Positions 44,478 to 53,599 of a stretch of 64,000 nucleotides of DNA are shown in pieces. The notes beneath the pieces were generated by a model. It saw only the letters and a program-made list of their open reading frames with translations. It did no database searches and was not told the origin of the DNA. The position numbers were made by a program, and so were the translations under genes. The DNA is from Brevibacterium sp. XM4083. Lineage in GTDB: Bacteria; Actinomycetota; Actinomycetes; Actinomycetales; Brevibacteriaceae. The number at the start of each line of letters is the position of its first letter. Position 1 is the first letter of the stretch. Location: NCBI RefSeq assembly GCF_006489205.2, contig NZ_VFYR02000004.1, forward strand, positions 1 through 64,000, given 5' to 3'.

Positions 44478-45293
44478 TCAGCCCTCCGTTCCGGCCTCAG
44501 CCGCGGGGGCCTCAGCGTTGTTCTCAGTCGTGCGGGCCGAGTCGTTCCGGCGGGCTCCGCCTTCCTGACCCCGTCCACGACCGCCGCGGCCGCGACCGCG
44601 ACCACGGGGGCCGCGCGCTGCCGGAGCCTTCGCCTGCTCGGCGGCAAGCTCCTTGTCGGTCATGTCGCCCTTGTAGATCCACACCTTGACGCCGATGCGT
44701 CCGAAGGTGGTGTGCGCCTCGTGGAATCCGTAGTCGATGTTCGCGCGCAGGGTGTGCAGGGGCACACGGCCTTCGCGGTAGAACTCCGACCGGCTCATCT
44801 CAGCACCGCCGAGGCGGCCCGAGCACTGCACGCGGATGCCCTTGGCACCGGCGCGCTGGGCGCTCTGGATCGCCTTGCGCATCGCGCGGCGGAAGGCCAC
44901 GCGGCTGGCGAGCTGCTCGGCAACGCCCTGAGCGACGAGCTGAGCGTCGATCTCCGGGTTCTTCACCTCAAGGATGTTGAGCTGAATCTGCTTGCCGGTG
45001 AGCTTCTCGAGCTGACCGCGGATGCGGTCGGCCTCGGCACCGCGGCGTCCGATGACGATGCCCGGACGGGCGGTGTGGATGTCCACGCGGACACGGTCAC
45101 GGGTGCGCTCGATGTTGACCTTCGAGATGCCGGCCCGCTCGAGGCCCTTGGTCATCATCTGGCGGATCTTGACATCTTCGAGCACGTAGTCGCTGTAGCG
45201 CTGCCCCGGCTTGGTCGAGTCAGCGAACCACTTCGACTTGTGGTCCGTGGTGATTCCGAGTCGGAATCCGTTCGGATTGATCTTCTGGCCCAT
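44478..45293 (-). CDS. rpsC: 30S ribosomal protein S3 with RG-rich C-terminal tail
   Basis: This 271-residue protein has the KH domain ([21 protein letters not shown]) and the S3 C-terminal domain ([31 protein letters not shown]). The last ~55 residues form a tail, [19 protein letters not shown] plus an Asn/Ala/Glu-rich end, longer than in most species. S3 lines the mRNA entry channel and has helicase activity. Confidence 0.97.
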   Translation of the reverse strand: MGQKINPNGFRLGITTDHKSKWFADSTKPGQRYSDYVLEDVKIRQMMTKGLERAGISKVNIERTRDRVRVDIHTARPGIVIGRRGAEADRIRGQLEKLTGKQIQLNILEVKNPEIDAQLVAQGVAEQLASRVAFRRAMRKAIQSAQRAGAKGIRVQCSGRLGGAEMSRSEFYREGRVPLHTLRANIDYGFHEAHTTFGRIGVKVWIYKGDMTDKELAAEQAKAPAARGPRGRGRGRGGRGRGQEGGARRNDSARTTENNAEAPAAEAGTEG

Positions 45294-45679
45294 CAGCGGT
45301 TCCCCTTCCGGCTCTTCTGCTGCGGCAGGTCGTCTCCGCTGGCCAGGACCACGGTGACGTGGCTGGTGCGCTTCTCAATGCGGAACGCACGTCCCTGAGC
45401 ACGCGGGCGGAACCGCTTCATGGTCGGCCCCTCGTCGACGAACGCCTCCGAGATGACCAGGTCGTTCTCGTCGAACGCGAGACCTTCCTCGTCGGCCTTG
45501 ACACGCGCATTCGCGATGCCCGAGGCGACGAGCTTGTAAATCGGGTCGGACGCCGACTGCTCGGCGAACTTCAACACTGCAAGTGCTTCGGTTGCCTGCT
45601 GACCACGAATGAGGTCAATGACGCGCCGAGCCTTGCGAGGCGTGACGCGCAGGTAACGCGCCTTAGCCTTGGCTTCCAT
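45293..45679 (-). CDS. rplV: 50S ribosomal protein L22
   Basis: This 128-residue L22 starts [26 protein letters not shown] and ends with the tunnel-loop region ([27 protein letters not shown]). ATG 45679 follows GGAGAGAAGGAAG. An in-frame ATG at 45760 would overlap rpsS by 41 nt and add residues not seen in the family. It ends one base into the rpsC start. Confidence 0.95.
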   Translation of the reverse strand: MEAKAKARYLRVTPRKARRVIDLIRGQQATEALAVLKFAEQSASDPIYKLVASGIANARVKADEEGLAFDENDLVISEAFVDEGPTMKRFRPRAQGRAFRIEKRTSHVTVVLASGDDLPQQKSRKGNR

Positions 45680-45719
45680 CGCTTCCTTCTCTCCTGTCTG
45701 AGATCGCTGGTCCCCCGCC

Positions 45720-46001
45720 TCAGCGGCGGCGGCCCTTGCGATCGTCCTTTTCGTGGCCACGGAACGTCCGTGTGGGTGCGAACTCGCCGAGTTTGTGCCC
45801 GACCATCGCTTCAGTGATGAAGACCGGGACGTGCTTGCGTCCGTCGTGAACGGCGATGGTGTGTCCCAGGAAGTCCGGGATGATCATCGAGCGACGCGAC
45901 CAGGTCTTGATTACGTTCTTGGTGTTCTTCTCGTTCTGACGAGCGACCTTCTGGTACAGGTGCTCATCGACGAAAGGACCCTTTTTGAGGCTACGAGGCA
46001 T
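45720..46001 (-). CDS. rpsS: 30S ribosomal protein S19
   Basis: This 93-residue protein starts [19 protein letters not shown] and contains [41 protein letters not shown]. Normal length. Confidence 0.98.
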   Translation of the reverse strand: MPRSLKKGPFVDEHLYQKVARQNEKNTKNVIKTWSRRSMIIPDFLGHTIAVHDGRKHVPVFITEAMVGHKLGEFAPTRTFRGHEKDDRKGRRR

Positions 46002-46016
46002 AAGTCAGTACTCCAA

Positions 46017-46853
46017 TCAGCGCTTCTTGCCGGTCCGGCGACGGCGCACGATGTACTTGTCGCTCTCTTTCTTCGGCCGGCGAGTGCGGCCTTCTGGCTG
46101 ACCCCACGGGCTGACCGGGTGACGACCACCCGAGGTCCGGCCCTCGCCACCGCCGTGCGGGTGGTCGATCGGGTTCATGACGACACCACGCACGGACGGG
46201 CGCTTGCCCTTCCAGCGCATGCGACCTGCCTTGCCCCAGTTGATGTTCGACTGCTCGGCGTTGCCGACCTCGCCGACCGTGGCACGGCAGCGGGCGTCGA
46301 CGTTGCGGATCTCGCCCGAAGGCATCCGCAGCTGAGCGAATCGGCCGTACTTCGCGACGAGCTGCACGGACGAACCGGCAGAACGGGCGATCTTGGCTCC
46401 GCCACCGGGGCGCAGCTCGACGGCGTGCACGACGGTGCCGACTGGGATGTTGCGCAGGGCGAGGTTGTTGCCCGGCTTGATGTCTGCACCCGGTCCGGCT
46501 TCCACCTGAGCGCCCTGCTTGAGGTTCTGCGGGGCGATGATGTAGCGCTTCTCACCGTCTGCGTAGTGCAGGAGGGCGATGCGCGCGGTGCGGTTCGGGT
46601 CGTACTCGATGTGCGCGACCTTCGCCGGGACACCATCTTTGTCGTGGCGGCGGAAGTCGATGACACGGTACTGGCGCTTGTGACCGCCGCCCTGATGGCG
46701 AGTGGTCACGCGTCCCTGGTTGTTGCGGCCGCCGCGCTTGGGCAGCGGGCGCAGAAGCGACTTCTCCGGCGTCGACCGGGTCACTTCGACGAAGTCGGCG
46801 ACCGACGAGCCACGGCGGCCCGGGGTCGTCGGCTTGTGCTTGCGAATTCCCAT
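46017..46853 (-). CDS. rplB: 50S ribosomal protein L2
   Basis: This 278-residue L2 has the N-terminal [21 protein letters not shown], the peptidyl-transferase-associated [27 protein letters not shown] (catalytically important His) and the basic end. Normal length. Confidence 0.98.
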   Translation of the reverse strand: MGIRKHKPTTPGRRGSSVADFVEVTRSTPEKSLLRPLPKRGGRNNQGRVTTRHQGGGHKRQYRVIDFRRHDKDGVPAKVAHIEYDPNRTARIALLHYADGEKRYIIAPQNLKQGAQVEAGPGADIKPGNNLALRNIPVGTVVHAVELRPGGGAKIARSAGSSVQLVAKYGRFAQLRMPSGEIRNVDARCRATVGEVGNAEQSNINWGKAGRMRWKGKRPSVRGVVMNPIDHPHGGGEGRTSGGRHPVSPWGQPEGRTRRPKKESDKYIVRRRRTGKKR

Positions 46854-46883
46854 GAGTCTTGTCCTTCTTATGCGAAGGATCGC

Positions 46884-47183
46884 TTAGAGCGATCCACCGA
46901 AGATGTCGATCGATCCGTCCTTGAGGGCGACAATGGCACGCTTGGTGTCCTTGCGCTTCCCCCAACCGGTGCGGGTGCGGCGGCGCTTGCCCTGACGGTT
47001 CAGGGTGTTCACCTTGGCGACCTGCACATCGAAGATCGATTCAATGGCGTTCTTGATCTCGGTCTTGTTCGAGCGCTGATCGACGATGAAGGTGTACTTC
47101 CCCTCGTCCATCAGGCTGTAGGTCTTTTCCGAGACGACCGGCGCGATGATGATGTCGCGCGGATCCTTGAAGTTGAGACTCAT
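46884..47183 (-). CDS. rplW: 50S ribosomal protein L23
   Basis: This 99-residue protein has [21 protein letters not shown] and [31 protein letters not shown]. It lies at the exit tunnel and binds trigger factor and SRP. It overlaps rplD by 4 nt. Confidence 0.98.
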   Translation of the reverse strand: MSLNFKDPRDIIIAPVVSEKTYSLMDEGKYTFIVDQRSNKTEIKNAIESIFDVQVAKVNTLNRQGKRRRTRTGWGKRKDTKRAIVALKDGSIDIFGGSL

Positions 47184-47833
47184 GATGCGTCCTCCGAATC
47201 GCGGTTTCCGCCCAGGAACGCGGCAAGAGCTGCCTCGGTGAACACGATGTCATCGGCGACCAGCACGTCGTACGTGTTGAGCTGATCGGAGGTGAGCACG
47301 TGCACGTGCGGCAGGTTGCGAACGCTGAGGTAGGTGAGCTCGTCGTCACGGTCGAGCACCACGAGGGTGTTCTTGCGATCGGAGAGGCCGCCCAGAGCGA
47401 GCTTCGCCTGCTTGGTCGACGGGGCGTCGCCGGTGATGAGGTTCTTCACGACGAAGACCTGATCGAGGCGTGCGCGGTCGGAGAGGGCTCCGCGCAGAGC
47501 GGCGGCCTTCATCTTCTTCGGGGTCCGCTGCGAGTAGTCGCGCGGCACCGGACCGTGCACGATTCCACCGCCGTTGTACTGGGGAGCGCGGATCGAACCC
47601 TGACGGGCGTTGCCGGTTCCCTTCTGACGGTAGGGCTTGCGACCGCCGCCGCGAACTTCGGAGCGGGTCTTGGTCTTGTGCGTGCCCTGGCGGGCAGCTG
47701 CGAGCTGTGCGACGACGACCTGGTGGATGAGCGGCACGTTGGTCGCCACGCCGAAGACCTCGGCGGGCAGGTCAACGGAACCGGTCTTCGCACCGGTGGC
47801 ATCGACGACGTCGACTGTCTTGACATCAGTCAT
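47180..47833 (-). CDS. rplD: 50S ribosomal protein L4
   Basis: This 217-residue L4 has the long tunnel loop [41 protein letters not shown] and a C-terminal globular half. GGAGG lies 10 nt before ATG. In E. coli L4 autoregulates the S10 operon; whether that occurs here is not known. Confidence 0.98.
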   Translation of the reverse strand: MTDVKTVDVVDATGAKTGSVDLPAEVFGVATNVPLIHQVVVAQLAAARQGTHKTKTRSEVRGGGRKPYRQKGTGNARQGSIRAPQYNGGGIVHGPVPRDYSQRTPKKMKAAALRGALSDRARLDQVFVVKNLITGDAPSTKQAKLALGGLSDRKNTLVVLDRDDELTYLSVRNLPHVHVLTSDQLNTYDVLVADDIVFTEAALAAFLGGNRDSEDAS

Positions 47834-47838
47834 GTCGT

Positions 47839-48513
47839 TCAGGCCTCCTTCGAAGCCGAGCGAACGAGAACGACGGCGCCCTTGGGGCCGGGAACGGCAC
47901 CCTTGATGAGCAGGAAGTTGTTCTCGGTGTCCACGGCGTGGATCGTGAGGTTCTGGGTGGTGTGCTTGACGGCACCCATGCGGCCGGCCATGCGCATGCC
48001 CTTGAACACGCGACCAGGCGTAGCTGCTCCACCGATCGAACCCGGCTTGCGGTGATTGCGGTGAGCACCGTGCGAGGCGCCGACACCGGAGAAGCCGTGG
48101 CGCTTCATGACACCAGCGGTGCCCTTGCCCTTGGTCTTCGCGGTGACGTCGACCTTGACTCCGGCTTCGAACGTGTCGACACCGAGCTCCTGACCCAGCG
48201 AGTACTCGCCGGCGTCAGCGGTGCGCAGTTCGACGAGGTGACGGCGCGGGGTCACGCCGGCCTTCTCGAAGTGACCAGCGGTCGGCTTGTTGACCTTGCG
48301 CGGGTCGATCTCGCCGAAGGCGATCTGCACGGCCGGGTAGCCGTCGGTCTCTTCGTCGCGGATCTGGGTGACAACGTTGTTTCCGGTGGCCACAACGGTC
48401 ACCGGCACGAGCTTGTTCTGCTCATCCCACACCTGGGTCATGCCCAGCTTGGTACCCAGCAGGCCCTTGACCTTGCGGGTGGTCGGGAGAGCTGAGGAAC
48501 GAGTGTTCGCCAT
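47839..48513 (-). CDS. rplC: 50S ribosomal protein L3
   Basis: This 224-residue protein has [27 protein letters not shown] and [24 protein letters not shown] ~15-residue Thr/Ser/Arg N-terminal segment precedes the usual start. GGGAGGG lies 4 nt before ATG. It is 11 nt after rpsJ. Confidence 0.97.
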   Translation of the reverse strand: MANTRSSALPTTRKVKGLLGTKLGMTQVWDEQNKLVPVTVVATGNNVVTQIRDEETDGYPAVQIAFGEIDPRKVNKPTAGHFEKAGVTPRRHLVELRTADAGEYSLGQELGVDTFEAGVKVDVTAKTKGKGTAGVMKRHGFSGVGASHGAHRNHRKPGSIGGAATPGRVFKGMRMAGRMGAVKHTTQNLTIHAVDTENNFLLIKGAVPGPKGAVVLVRSASKEA

Positions 48514-48524
48514 TTTTCCCTCCC

Positions 48525-48833
48525 TTAGAGCTTGATCTCGATGTTGACGTCGTCGGCGAGGTCGAGACGCATGAGCGAATCGACGGCCTTCGGCGTCGGA
48601 TCGACGATGTCGATCAGACGCTTGTGCGTGCGCATCTCGAAATGCTCACGGCTGTCCTTGTACTTGTGCGGCGAACGGATGACGCAGTACACGTTCTTCT
48701 CCGTCGGCAACGGCACCGGGCCCACAACAGTCGCACCAGCGCGAGTGACGGTGTCCACGATCTTTCGCGCAGCACTGTCGATCACAGCGTGGTCGTACGA
48801 CTTGAGCCGGATGCGGATCTTCTGTCCCGCCAT
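48525..48833 (-). CDS. rpsJ: 30S ribosomal protein S10
   Basis: This 102-residue S10 (NusE) starts [34 protein letters not shown] and ends [16 protein letters not shown]. It also works in NusB-dependent antitermination. It is first gene of the S10 operon. Confidence 0.98.
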   Translation of the reverse strand: MAGQKIRIRLKSYDHAVIDSAARKIVDTVTRAGATVVGPVPLPTEKNVYCVIRSPHKYKDSREHFEMRTHKRLIDIVDPTPKAVDSLMRLDLADDVNIEIKL

Positions 48834-49178
48834 GGCGTCGTCTCTTTCTTTTGTTCCTTCCGGCCATCAACCTCCCGCCGCGGATGCGACAGGGGTCTGT
48901 GCCGGCTGACCATGACCGACCCCCGAGGTCGGGCGTGTCGGCTGATCCTGGCGGACGAAGCTCTCGCTTCTCATCTGTCAGGGCCGACGGCGCTTCTACT
49001 CATTGGCTGCTCGGTCCGAACCCGCGGTGTCGCAGATTCATCGATCCGATAGTGTTCCGGGCTGTTCGCGGCCGAACAGGCCGCAGTGCAGGGGTCAACA
49101 CCCAGAACGCAACCTGACTATCTTTTCACAGGCGTACGCATCCGCGCAATTCCGGGGGTTGTGCTTGTGAGTGAAGTC
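48834..49178 (-). promoter_or_regulatory. Leader region of the S10 operon (no gene seen)
   Basis: This 345-bp stretch has no convincing gene on either strand. On the minus strand it should hold the rpsJ promoter and leader. Small stems are visible: CCGACC/GGTCGG (48916-48932) near rpsJ, and the palindrome CTGTTCG-CGGC-CGAACAG (49062-49079). A TTGACC (-35-like) is present upstream, but I cannot pick a -10 with confidence. The left end also serves as the 3' region of the sugar ABC operon. Confidence 0.4.
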
Positions 49179-50438
49179 TCAGACGGTGGCGGCCTGCTGT
49201 GACTTCGCCCGCTCGAGGGCCCGCTGGCGAGCGGCTTCGGACTCTGCGGCGAGGCGCTGCGCGTTCTCCGGATCGCGGGTGAGGTTCTCTCCCGTCTCGG
49301 GATCGAAGACCATGACCTTGGCCGGGTCGAACCACAGTTCCATCGTATCGCCCTCGCGCACCGAGGTGGACGGGTCGAGGACGGCGACGACCTGCGTGCG
49401 CGCGCCCTCGCCGTCGAGGTCGCGGTCGAGTTCCTCGAGGGCCTTCCTCACCGCCGGCTCCGCTTCGAAGGGGATGTAGGCGTAGACCTCGTTGCCGAGC
49501 CATTCGGTGACGTCGACCTCGGCGCTCAGCCGCGCTCCCCCGCCGCGCTTCGCCACGTCGAGGGTCGCCGCATCGTGGAAGTCCTCGGGCCGGATGCCGG
49601 CGACGAGGTACTGCGGGGCACCGCGCAGCTTCTCCGCCTCGGCGGCCGGGAGGCTGAATTCCCCGAACGGGGAGCGGAGCCGACCGTCGACGTTCTCCAC
49701 CGGCAGGAAGTTCATCGGCGGTGACCCGATGAAGCCGGCGACGAAGAGGTTGACGGGCTCGTCGTAGAGCTCCTGCGGGCTCGCGTACTGCTGGAGCACG
49801 CCCTTCTTCAGCACCGCGACCTTGTCGCCCAAGGTCATCGCCTCGGTCTGGTCGTGGGTGACGTAGACGGTGGTGACGCCGAGGTTGCGCTGCATCCGCG
49901 AGATCTCGGTGCGCATCTGGATGCGCAGCTTCGCGTCGAGGTTCGACAGCGGCTCATCGAAGAGGAACGCCTTCGCGTCGCGGACGATCGCCCGGCCCAT
50001 CGCCACCCGCTGTCGCTGCCCGCCGGAGAGGTTCGCAGGCTTGCGGTCGAGGTGGTCGCGGAGTTCGAGCAGCGTCGCCGCCCGGTTGACCCGCTCGTCG
50101 ATCTCCTCCTTCGAGTACTGTCCCTTGGCGAGCATGAGCGGGAACGCGATGTTCTCGGCGACGGTCAGGTGCGGGTAGAGGGCGTAGTTCTGGAACACCA
50201 TGGCGAGGTCGCGTTCGCGGGGCGCGGAGTCGTTGACGCGTTCGTCGTCGATGCGCAGGTCGCCCTCGGTGATGTCCTCGAGGCCGACGATCATCCGCAG
50301 CAGGGTCGACTTGCCCGATCCCGAGGGGCCGACGAGGATGACGAACTCGCCCTCGGCGATCCGCAGGCTGACATCGCTGATCGCGGGGTATCCGTCGCCG
50401 TAGCGCTTGATGATGTTCCGCAGTTCGATCTCGGACAT
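49179..50438 (-). CDS. Sugar ABC transporter ATP-binding protein (UgpC/MsmK type)
   Basis: This 419-residue ATPase energises a CUT1 sugar importer. Walker A is GPSGSGKST (37-45), the Q-loop lies in VFQNYALYPHLTV, the signature is LSGGQRQRVAMGRA, and Walker B is AFLFDEPLSNLDAK, followed by VTHDQTEA. The C-terminal half is the OB-fold regulatory domain (GIRPEDFHDA). A Glu/Ala/Arg coiled tail (ENAQRLAAESEAARQRALERA) extends the end. ATG 50438 has GGAG 9 nt upstream. Dedicated to the adjacent permeases or shared among sugar importers. Confidence 0.92.
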   Translation of the reverse strand: MSEIELRNIIKRYGDGYPAISDVSLRIAEGEFVILVGPSGSGKSTLLRMIVGLEDITEGDLRIDDERVNDSAPRERDLAMVFQNYALYPHLTVAENIAFPLMLAKGQYSKEEIDERVNRAATLLELRDHLDRKPANLSGGQRQRVAMGRAIVRDAKAFLFDEPLSNLDAKLRIQMRTEISRMQRNLGVTTVYVTHDQTEAMTLGDKVAVLKKGVLQQYASPQELYDEPVNLFVAGFIGSPPMNFLPVENVDGRLRSPFGEFSLPAAEAEKLRGAPQYLVAGIRPEDFHDAATLDVAKRGGGARLSAEVDVTEWLGNEVYAYIPFEAEPAVRKALEELDRDLDGEGARTQVVAVLDPSTSVREGDTMELWFDPAKVMVFDPETGENLTRDPENAQRLAAESEAARQRALERAKSQQAATV

Positions 50439-50478
50439 GGTTCTCAACTCCGCTGGTGTGGGGTGGTGGGCGTGGGGC

Positions 50479-51327
50479 TCATCCCTTGACGGCTCCCGAG
50501 GTCAGACCGGAGACGATCTGGCGCTGGAAGAGCAGGACGATGATGATGATCGGGATAGTGACGACGATCGCCGCCGCGGAGATCGCGCCGGCGGGCTCTT
50601 CGAACTGGCTGGCGCCGGTGAAGAAGGACAGGGCCGCGGGCACCGGTCGGGCCGCCGAGGTCGAGGTCAGCGAGATCCCGTAGACGAAGTCGTTCCACGC
50701 GATGAAGAACGCGATGATCGCCGTGGTGAAGACGCCGGGGGCGGCCAGGGGAACGATGACCTTGCGGAAGGCCTGGAAGCTCGTCGCCCCGTCGACCTGA
50801 GCGGCCTGCTCGAGCTCCCACGGGATCTGCCGGAAGAACGCGGCGAGCGTCCAGATCGAGATCGGCAGGGTGAGCGAGAGGTACGGGATGATGAGGCCCG
50901 CCCACGTGTCGTAGAGCCCGATCGCCGACCAGATCCGGAACAGCGGGGTGACGAGCGAGATGACGGGGAAGATCGACACGGCCAGGGCCATCGTGAGGAT
51001 GAGCTTCTTGCCCGGGAAGTCGAGACGGGCCACCGCGTAGGCCGTGAGCGTGGCGAGGACGACGGCGATGACGGTGGCGATGAGGCAGATCCCGATCGAG
51101 TTGACGAGCGCGGGGAGGAAGAGGTCCTTCGCGGCTCCGGTGAAGATCAGCTCGTAGTTCGACCAGTCGATCGCGGTGGGCCAGAACTGCTTGTTGGCGA
51201 TGTCGCCGGGCGATTTCAGCGACAGGGAGACGATCCACACGACGGGGAAGAGCGCGTAGACGGCGACGACGAGGCTGATGACGATCCACCAGACGGTGTG
51301 TTTGCGGCCGGACATCGTCTCACTCAC
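50479..51327 (-). CDS. Sugar ABC transporter permease (MalG-like)
   Basis: This 282-residue permease has six hydrophobic segments. The EAA loop is [30 protein letters not shown], which couples to the ATPase. It ends with [11 protein letters not shown], the characteristic C-terminus of MalG-type subunits. Its start overlaps the preceding permease gene by 8 nt. Confidence 0.92.
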   Translation of the reverse strand: MSETMSGRKHTVWWIVISLVVAVYALFPVVWIVSLSLKSPGDIANKQFWPTAIDWSNYELIFTGAAKDLFLPALVNSIGICLIATVIAVVLATLTAYAVARLDFPGKKLILTMALAVSIFPVISLVTPLFRIWSAIGLYDTWAGLIIPYLSLTLPISIWTLAAFFRQIPWELEQAAQVDGATSFQAFRKVIVPLAAPGVFTTAIIAFFIAWNDFVYGISLTSTSAARPVPAALSFFTGASQFEEPAGAISAAAIVVTIPIIIIVLLFQRQIVSGLTSGAVKG

Positions 51328-52213
51328 CTCTCGCCTGGGCCAGGTCGACCTTGAAGAACTTGATGAAGATGAAGCAGATGAGGGCGACGCTGAGGAAGAG
51401 CAGCACCGACAGCGCCGAGCCCATGCCCAGCTGGAGCTGGCCGATCGACTGGTTGTATGTCAGGAACGAGACGGTCGCGGTGTTCTGCGCGCCGGCGGTC
51501 ATGACGAACACGGAGTCGAAGACGCGGAACGCGTCGAGGGTGCGGAAGAGCAGCGCCACCATGATGGCCGCCTTCATGTTCGGGATGATCACCTTCCACA
51601 TCCGCTGCCACCAGGTCGCGCCGTCGACGGTCGCCGCCTCGAGCATGTCGCTGGGGATCTGCGCGAGACCGGAGAGGAGGAGCAGGGAGATGAACGGCGT
51701 CGTCTTCCAGATCTCCGCGGCGCAGATGACGATGAACGAGGACCAGAAGTCGCCGAACCAGTCGAAGGCCGGCATCGACAGCCAGGTGCCGACGAAGCCG
51801 GTGCCGAGGTCGAAGGCGTACTTCCAGGAGAACGCCGCGACGACGGTGATGATGCCGTAGGGGATGAGGATGGCCGTGCGCACCCACGGCCGCACCGCTT
51901 TGAGCGCATTGAGCATGACGAGCGCGAGCGCGAACCCGAGGACGAGTTCGACGGCGACCGTGACGACCGTGAGGAGCAGGGTCACCCCGACCGTCTGCCA
52001 CCACAGCGGATCGGTGAGGATGACGATGTAGTTCTGCCCCCAGTTGACGAAGCGGTTGTCCGGGTCGGTCATCCGGTAGTTGAAGAACGAGAAGTACACC
52101 GCCTGGAGGATGGGATAGCCGGTGACGGCGAGGAGGATGATGACCGCGGGAGCCGAGAGCATCCACCCGAGTCTCGTCTCACCGCGCTGCCGGTTCGACA
52201 CCTTTGCTTTCAC
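51320..52213 (-). CDS. Sugar ABC transporter permease (MalF-like)
   Basis: This 297-residue permease has six hydrophobic segments: N-terminal [30 protein letters not shown] and an EAA loop ([29 protein letters not shown]). GTG 52213 overlaps the stop of the binding-protein gene (GTGA), indicating translational coupling. A longer reading inside the binding-protein gene was rejected. Confidence 0.92.
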   Translation of the reverse strand: MKAKVSNRQRGETRLGWMLSAPAVIILLAVTGYPILQAVYFSFFNYRMTDPDNRFVNWGQNYIVILTDPLWWQTVGVTLLLTVVTVAVELVLGFALALVMLNALKAVRPWVRTAILIPYGIITVVAAFSWKYAFDLGTGFVGTWLSMPAFDWFGDFWSSFIVICAAEIWKTTPFISLLLLSGLAQIPSDMLEAATVDGATWWQRMWKVIIPNMKAAIMVALLFRTLDAFRVFDSVFVMTAGAQNTATVSFLTYNQSIGQLQLGMGSALSVLLFLSVALICFIFIKFFKVDLAQARGE

Positions 52214-53520
52214 AGCAGCCTCTCCCCCTTGAGGATCTCGAGGATGAATTCCTGGGACCGCGCCGGCGTGGAATCCGGACGGACCGCCTCCGGCGGGTGC
52301 CACGACTTCTGGATCCCGCCGGTCACCTCGTTGTAGTAGGGCGTGAGCGGACGGGCGGCCGAGACCTGGAGCGATTCGGCGATGACCGGTGCGGCGGGGA
52401 ACGCCTCCCGCACTTCCGGATCGTCGAAGGCGGCGAGGTTCGACGGAGCGTTGCCGTCGGTGAGGAAGTACGCGGACTGCTTCTCCGGTGAGCGGATGCA
52501 CTGGACGGCTTGGAAGGCGAGGTCCGGGTTCTCCGAGAAGGCACCGACGCCGAGGTTGATCCCACCCAGCGGCGGCCGTGATTCCTGCCCCTCGTCGACG
52601 CGGGGGTAGAGGGTCCACCCGATGTCGTCGAGAACCGCCTGATCGAGGCTGCCGTCCTCGACGGCTGCCTGCGAGGCCGAGTAGATGAAGGGCCAGTTGA
52701 CCATGAAGCCGCCGTCGTCGCTCTGGAATTCGAGCATCGCGCCGTTCTCGTCGAGGTTCGACAGCGCGGGGCCGCCGACGCCGGTCTCAGCGATCCGCTC
52801 CATGATGCCCGCAGCGCTCCGGCCGGCCTCGGAGTCGAGGCCGAGTCTGACCTGGTCGGGCGAATCGGCGTCGGGGTTCTCGACGATCTGCCCGCCGGCG
52901 GATTCGACCATCGCATTGATCCACACCGTCAGCGACTCGGCTCTGATGCCCTGCACGCCCACGCGCTTGTCCTGGCTGTCGGCGGCCTCGATGATCTCGT
53001 CCCAGGTCACCGGTTGGGACATATCGAGCCCGGCCGCCTCGGCGACGGATTTGCGGTACCACAGCAGCTGGGTGTTGGCCCAGAAGGGAGCGGCGACGAG
53101 GACGTCCTGCCGGGTCGAGGATTCGACCGAGGAGGGAATGACCCCGTCGGTGAACTCCCCGACGTATTCCTCGGGCACGGGGGCGAGGTAGTCGGCGTTG
53201 GCCATCTCGGCGACGTAGACCGGATCGAGGCTCATGATGTCGATCGACGAGTCGGCAGAGGCGAGCCGGCGGATGAGCTGCTCGCGCTGGCTGGGAGCAT
53301 CGTTGGGGAGCAGGCTCGTCGAGATCCGGTACGCCCCGTCGGCCTCGGCCGTGCACTGTTCGGCGATCGTCGCCTGTCCCCCATTGTCGGGGTTGATGTA
53401 CCACGTCAGGGTCGGTGTCGAGGTGTTCGCGCTGCACCCGGTGACTGCGACGAGACCGAGCAGCGCGCCGCCTGCCAGCGCCAGTCGCCACGGTCCGTGC
53501 TTCCTTGCCTTCTCCGTCAT
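52210..53520 (-). CDS. Sugar ABC transporter substrate-binding lipoprotein
   Basis: This 436-residue protein has a lipoprotein signal peptide with lipobox VAVTGC (Cys29), then an extracytoplasmic family 1 solute-binding fold (LTWYINPDNGGQATIAEQC, MSQPVTWDEIIEAADSQDKRVGVQG, PLGGINLGVGAFSENPDLAFQAVQCIRSPEKQ). It captures an oligosaccharide for the two permeases. The adjacent GH13 glucosidase suggests an alpha-glucoside such as maltose, trehalose or sucrose. ATG 53520 gives a proper signal peptide. Its start is preceded by AGGTGG and by a LacI-like operator. Confidence 0.92.
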   Translation of the reverse strand: MTEKARKHGPWRLALAGGALLGLVAVTGCSANTSTPTLTWYINPDNGGQATIAEQCTAEADGAYRISTSLLPNDAPSQREQLIRRLASADSSIDIMSLDPVYVAEMANADYLAPVPEEYVGEFTDGVIPSSVESSTRQDVLVAAPFWANTQLLWYRKSVAEAAGLDMSQPVTWDEIIEAADSQDKRVGVQGIRAESLTVWINAMVESAGGQIVENPDADSPDQVRLGLDSEAGRSAAGIMERIAETGVGGPALSNLDENGAMLEFQSDDGGFMVNWPFIYSASQAAVEDGSLDQAVLDDIGWTLYPRVDEGQESRPPLGGINLGVGAFSENPDLAFQAVQCIRSPEKQSAYFLTDGNAPSNLAAFDDPEVREAFPAAPVIAESLQVSAARPLTPYYNEVTGGIQKSWHPPEAVRPDSTPARSQEFILEILKGERLL

Positions 53521-53536
53521 CGCCCACCTGCCACTC

Positions 53537-53577
53537 TGCAGCGTTGCACATGTCATGGTCGTCTGTGAGCCACATTA
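53537..53577 (-). promoter_or_regulatory. Promoter and LacI-type operator of the sugar importer operon
   Basis: On the minus strand the -10-like TAATGT (53577-53572) is followed by TGCAACGCTGCA (53548-53537). This is a 12-bp palindrome with one mismatch and the central CG step typical of LacI-family operators. It lies just downstream of the expected start point, where a repressor would block RNA polymerase. No LacI-type gene is in the window. Confidence 0.5.
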
Positions 53578-53599
53578 CCCCAAGTCAGGCGGAATGGAA

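Noticed and set aside
48851..49117. An 88-codon frame in the rpsJ leader region
   Set aside because: No ribosome-binding site and an Arg/Pro/Ser-rich product of the type seen in noncoding GC-rich sequence.
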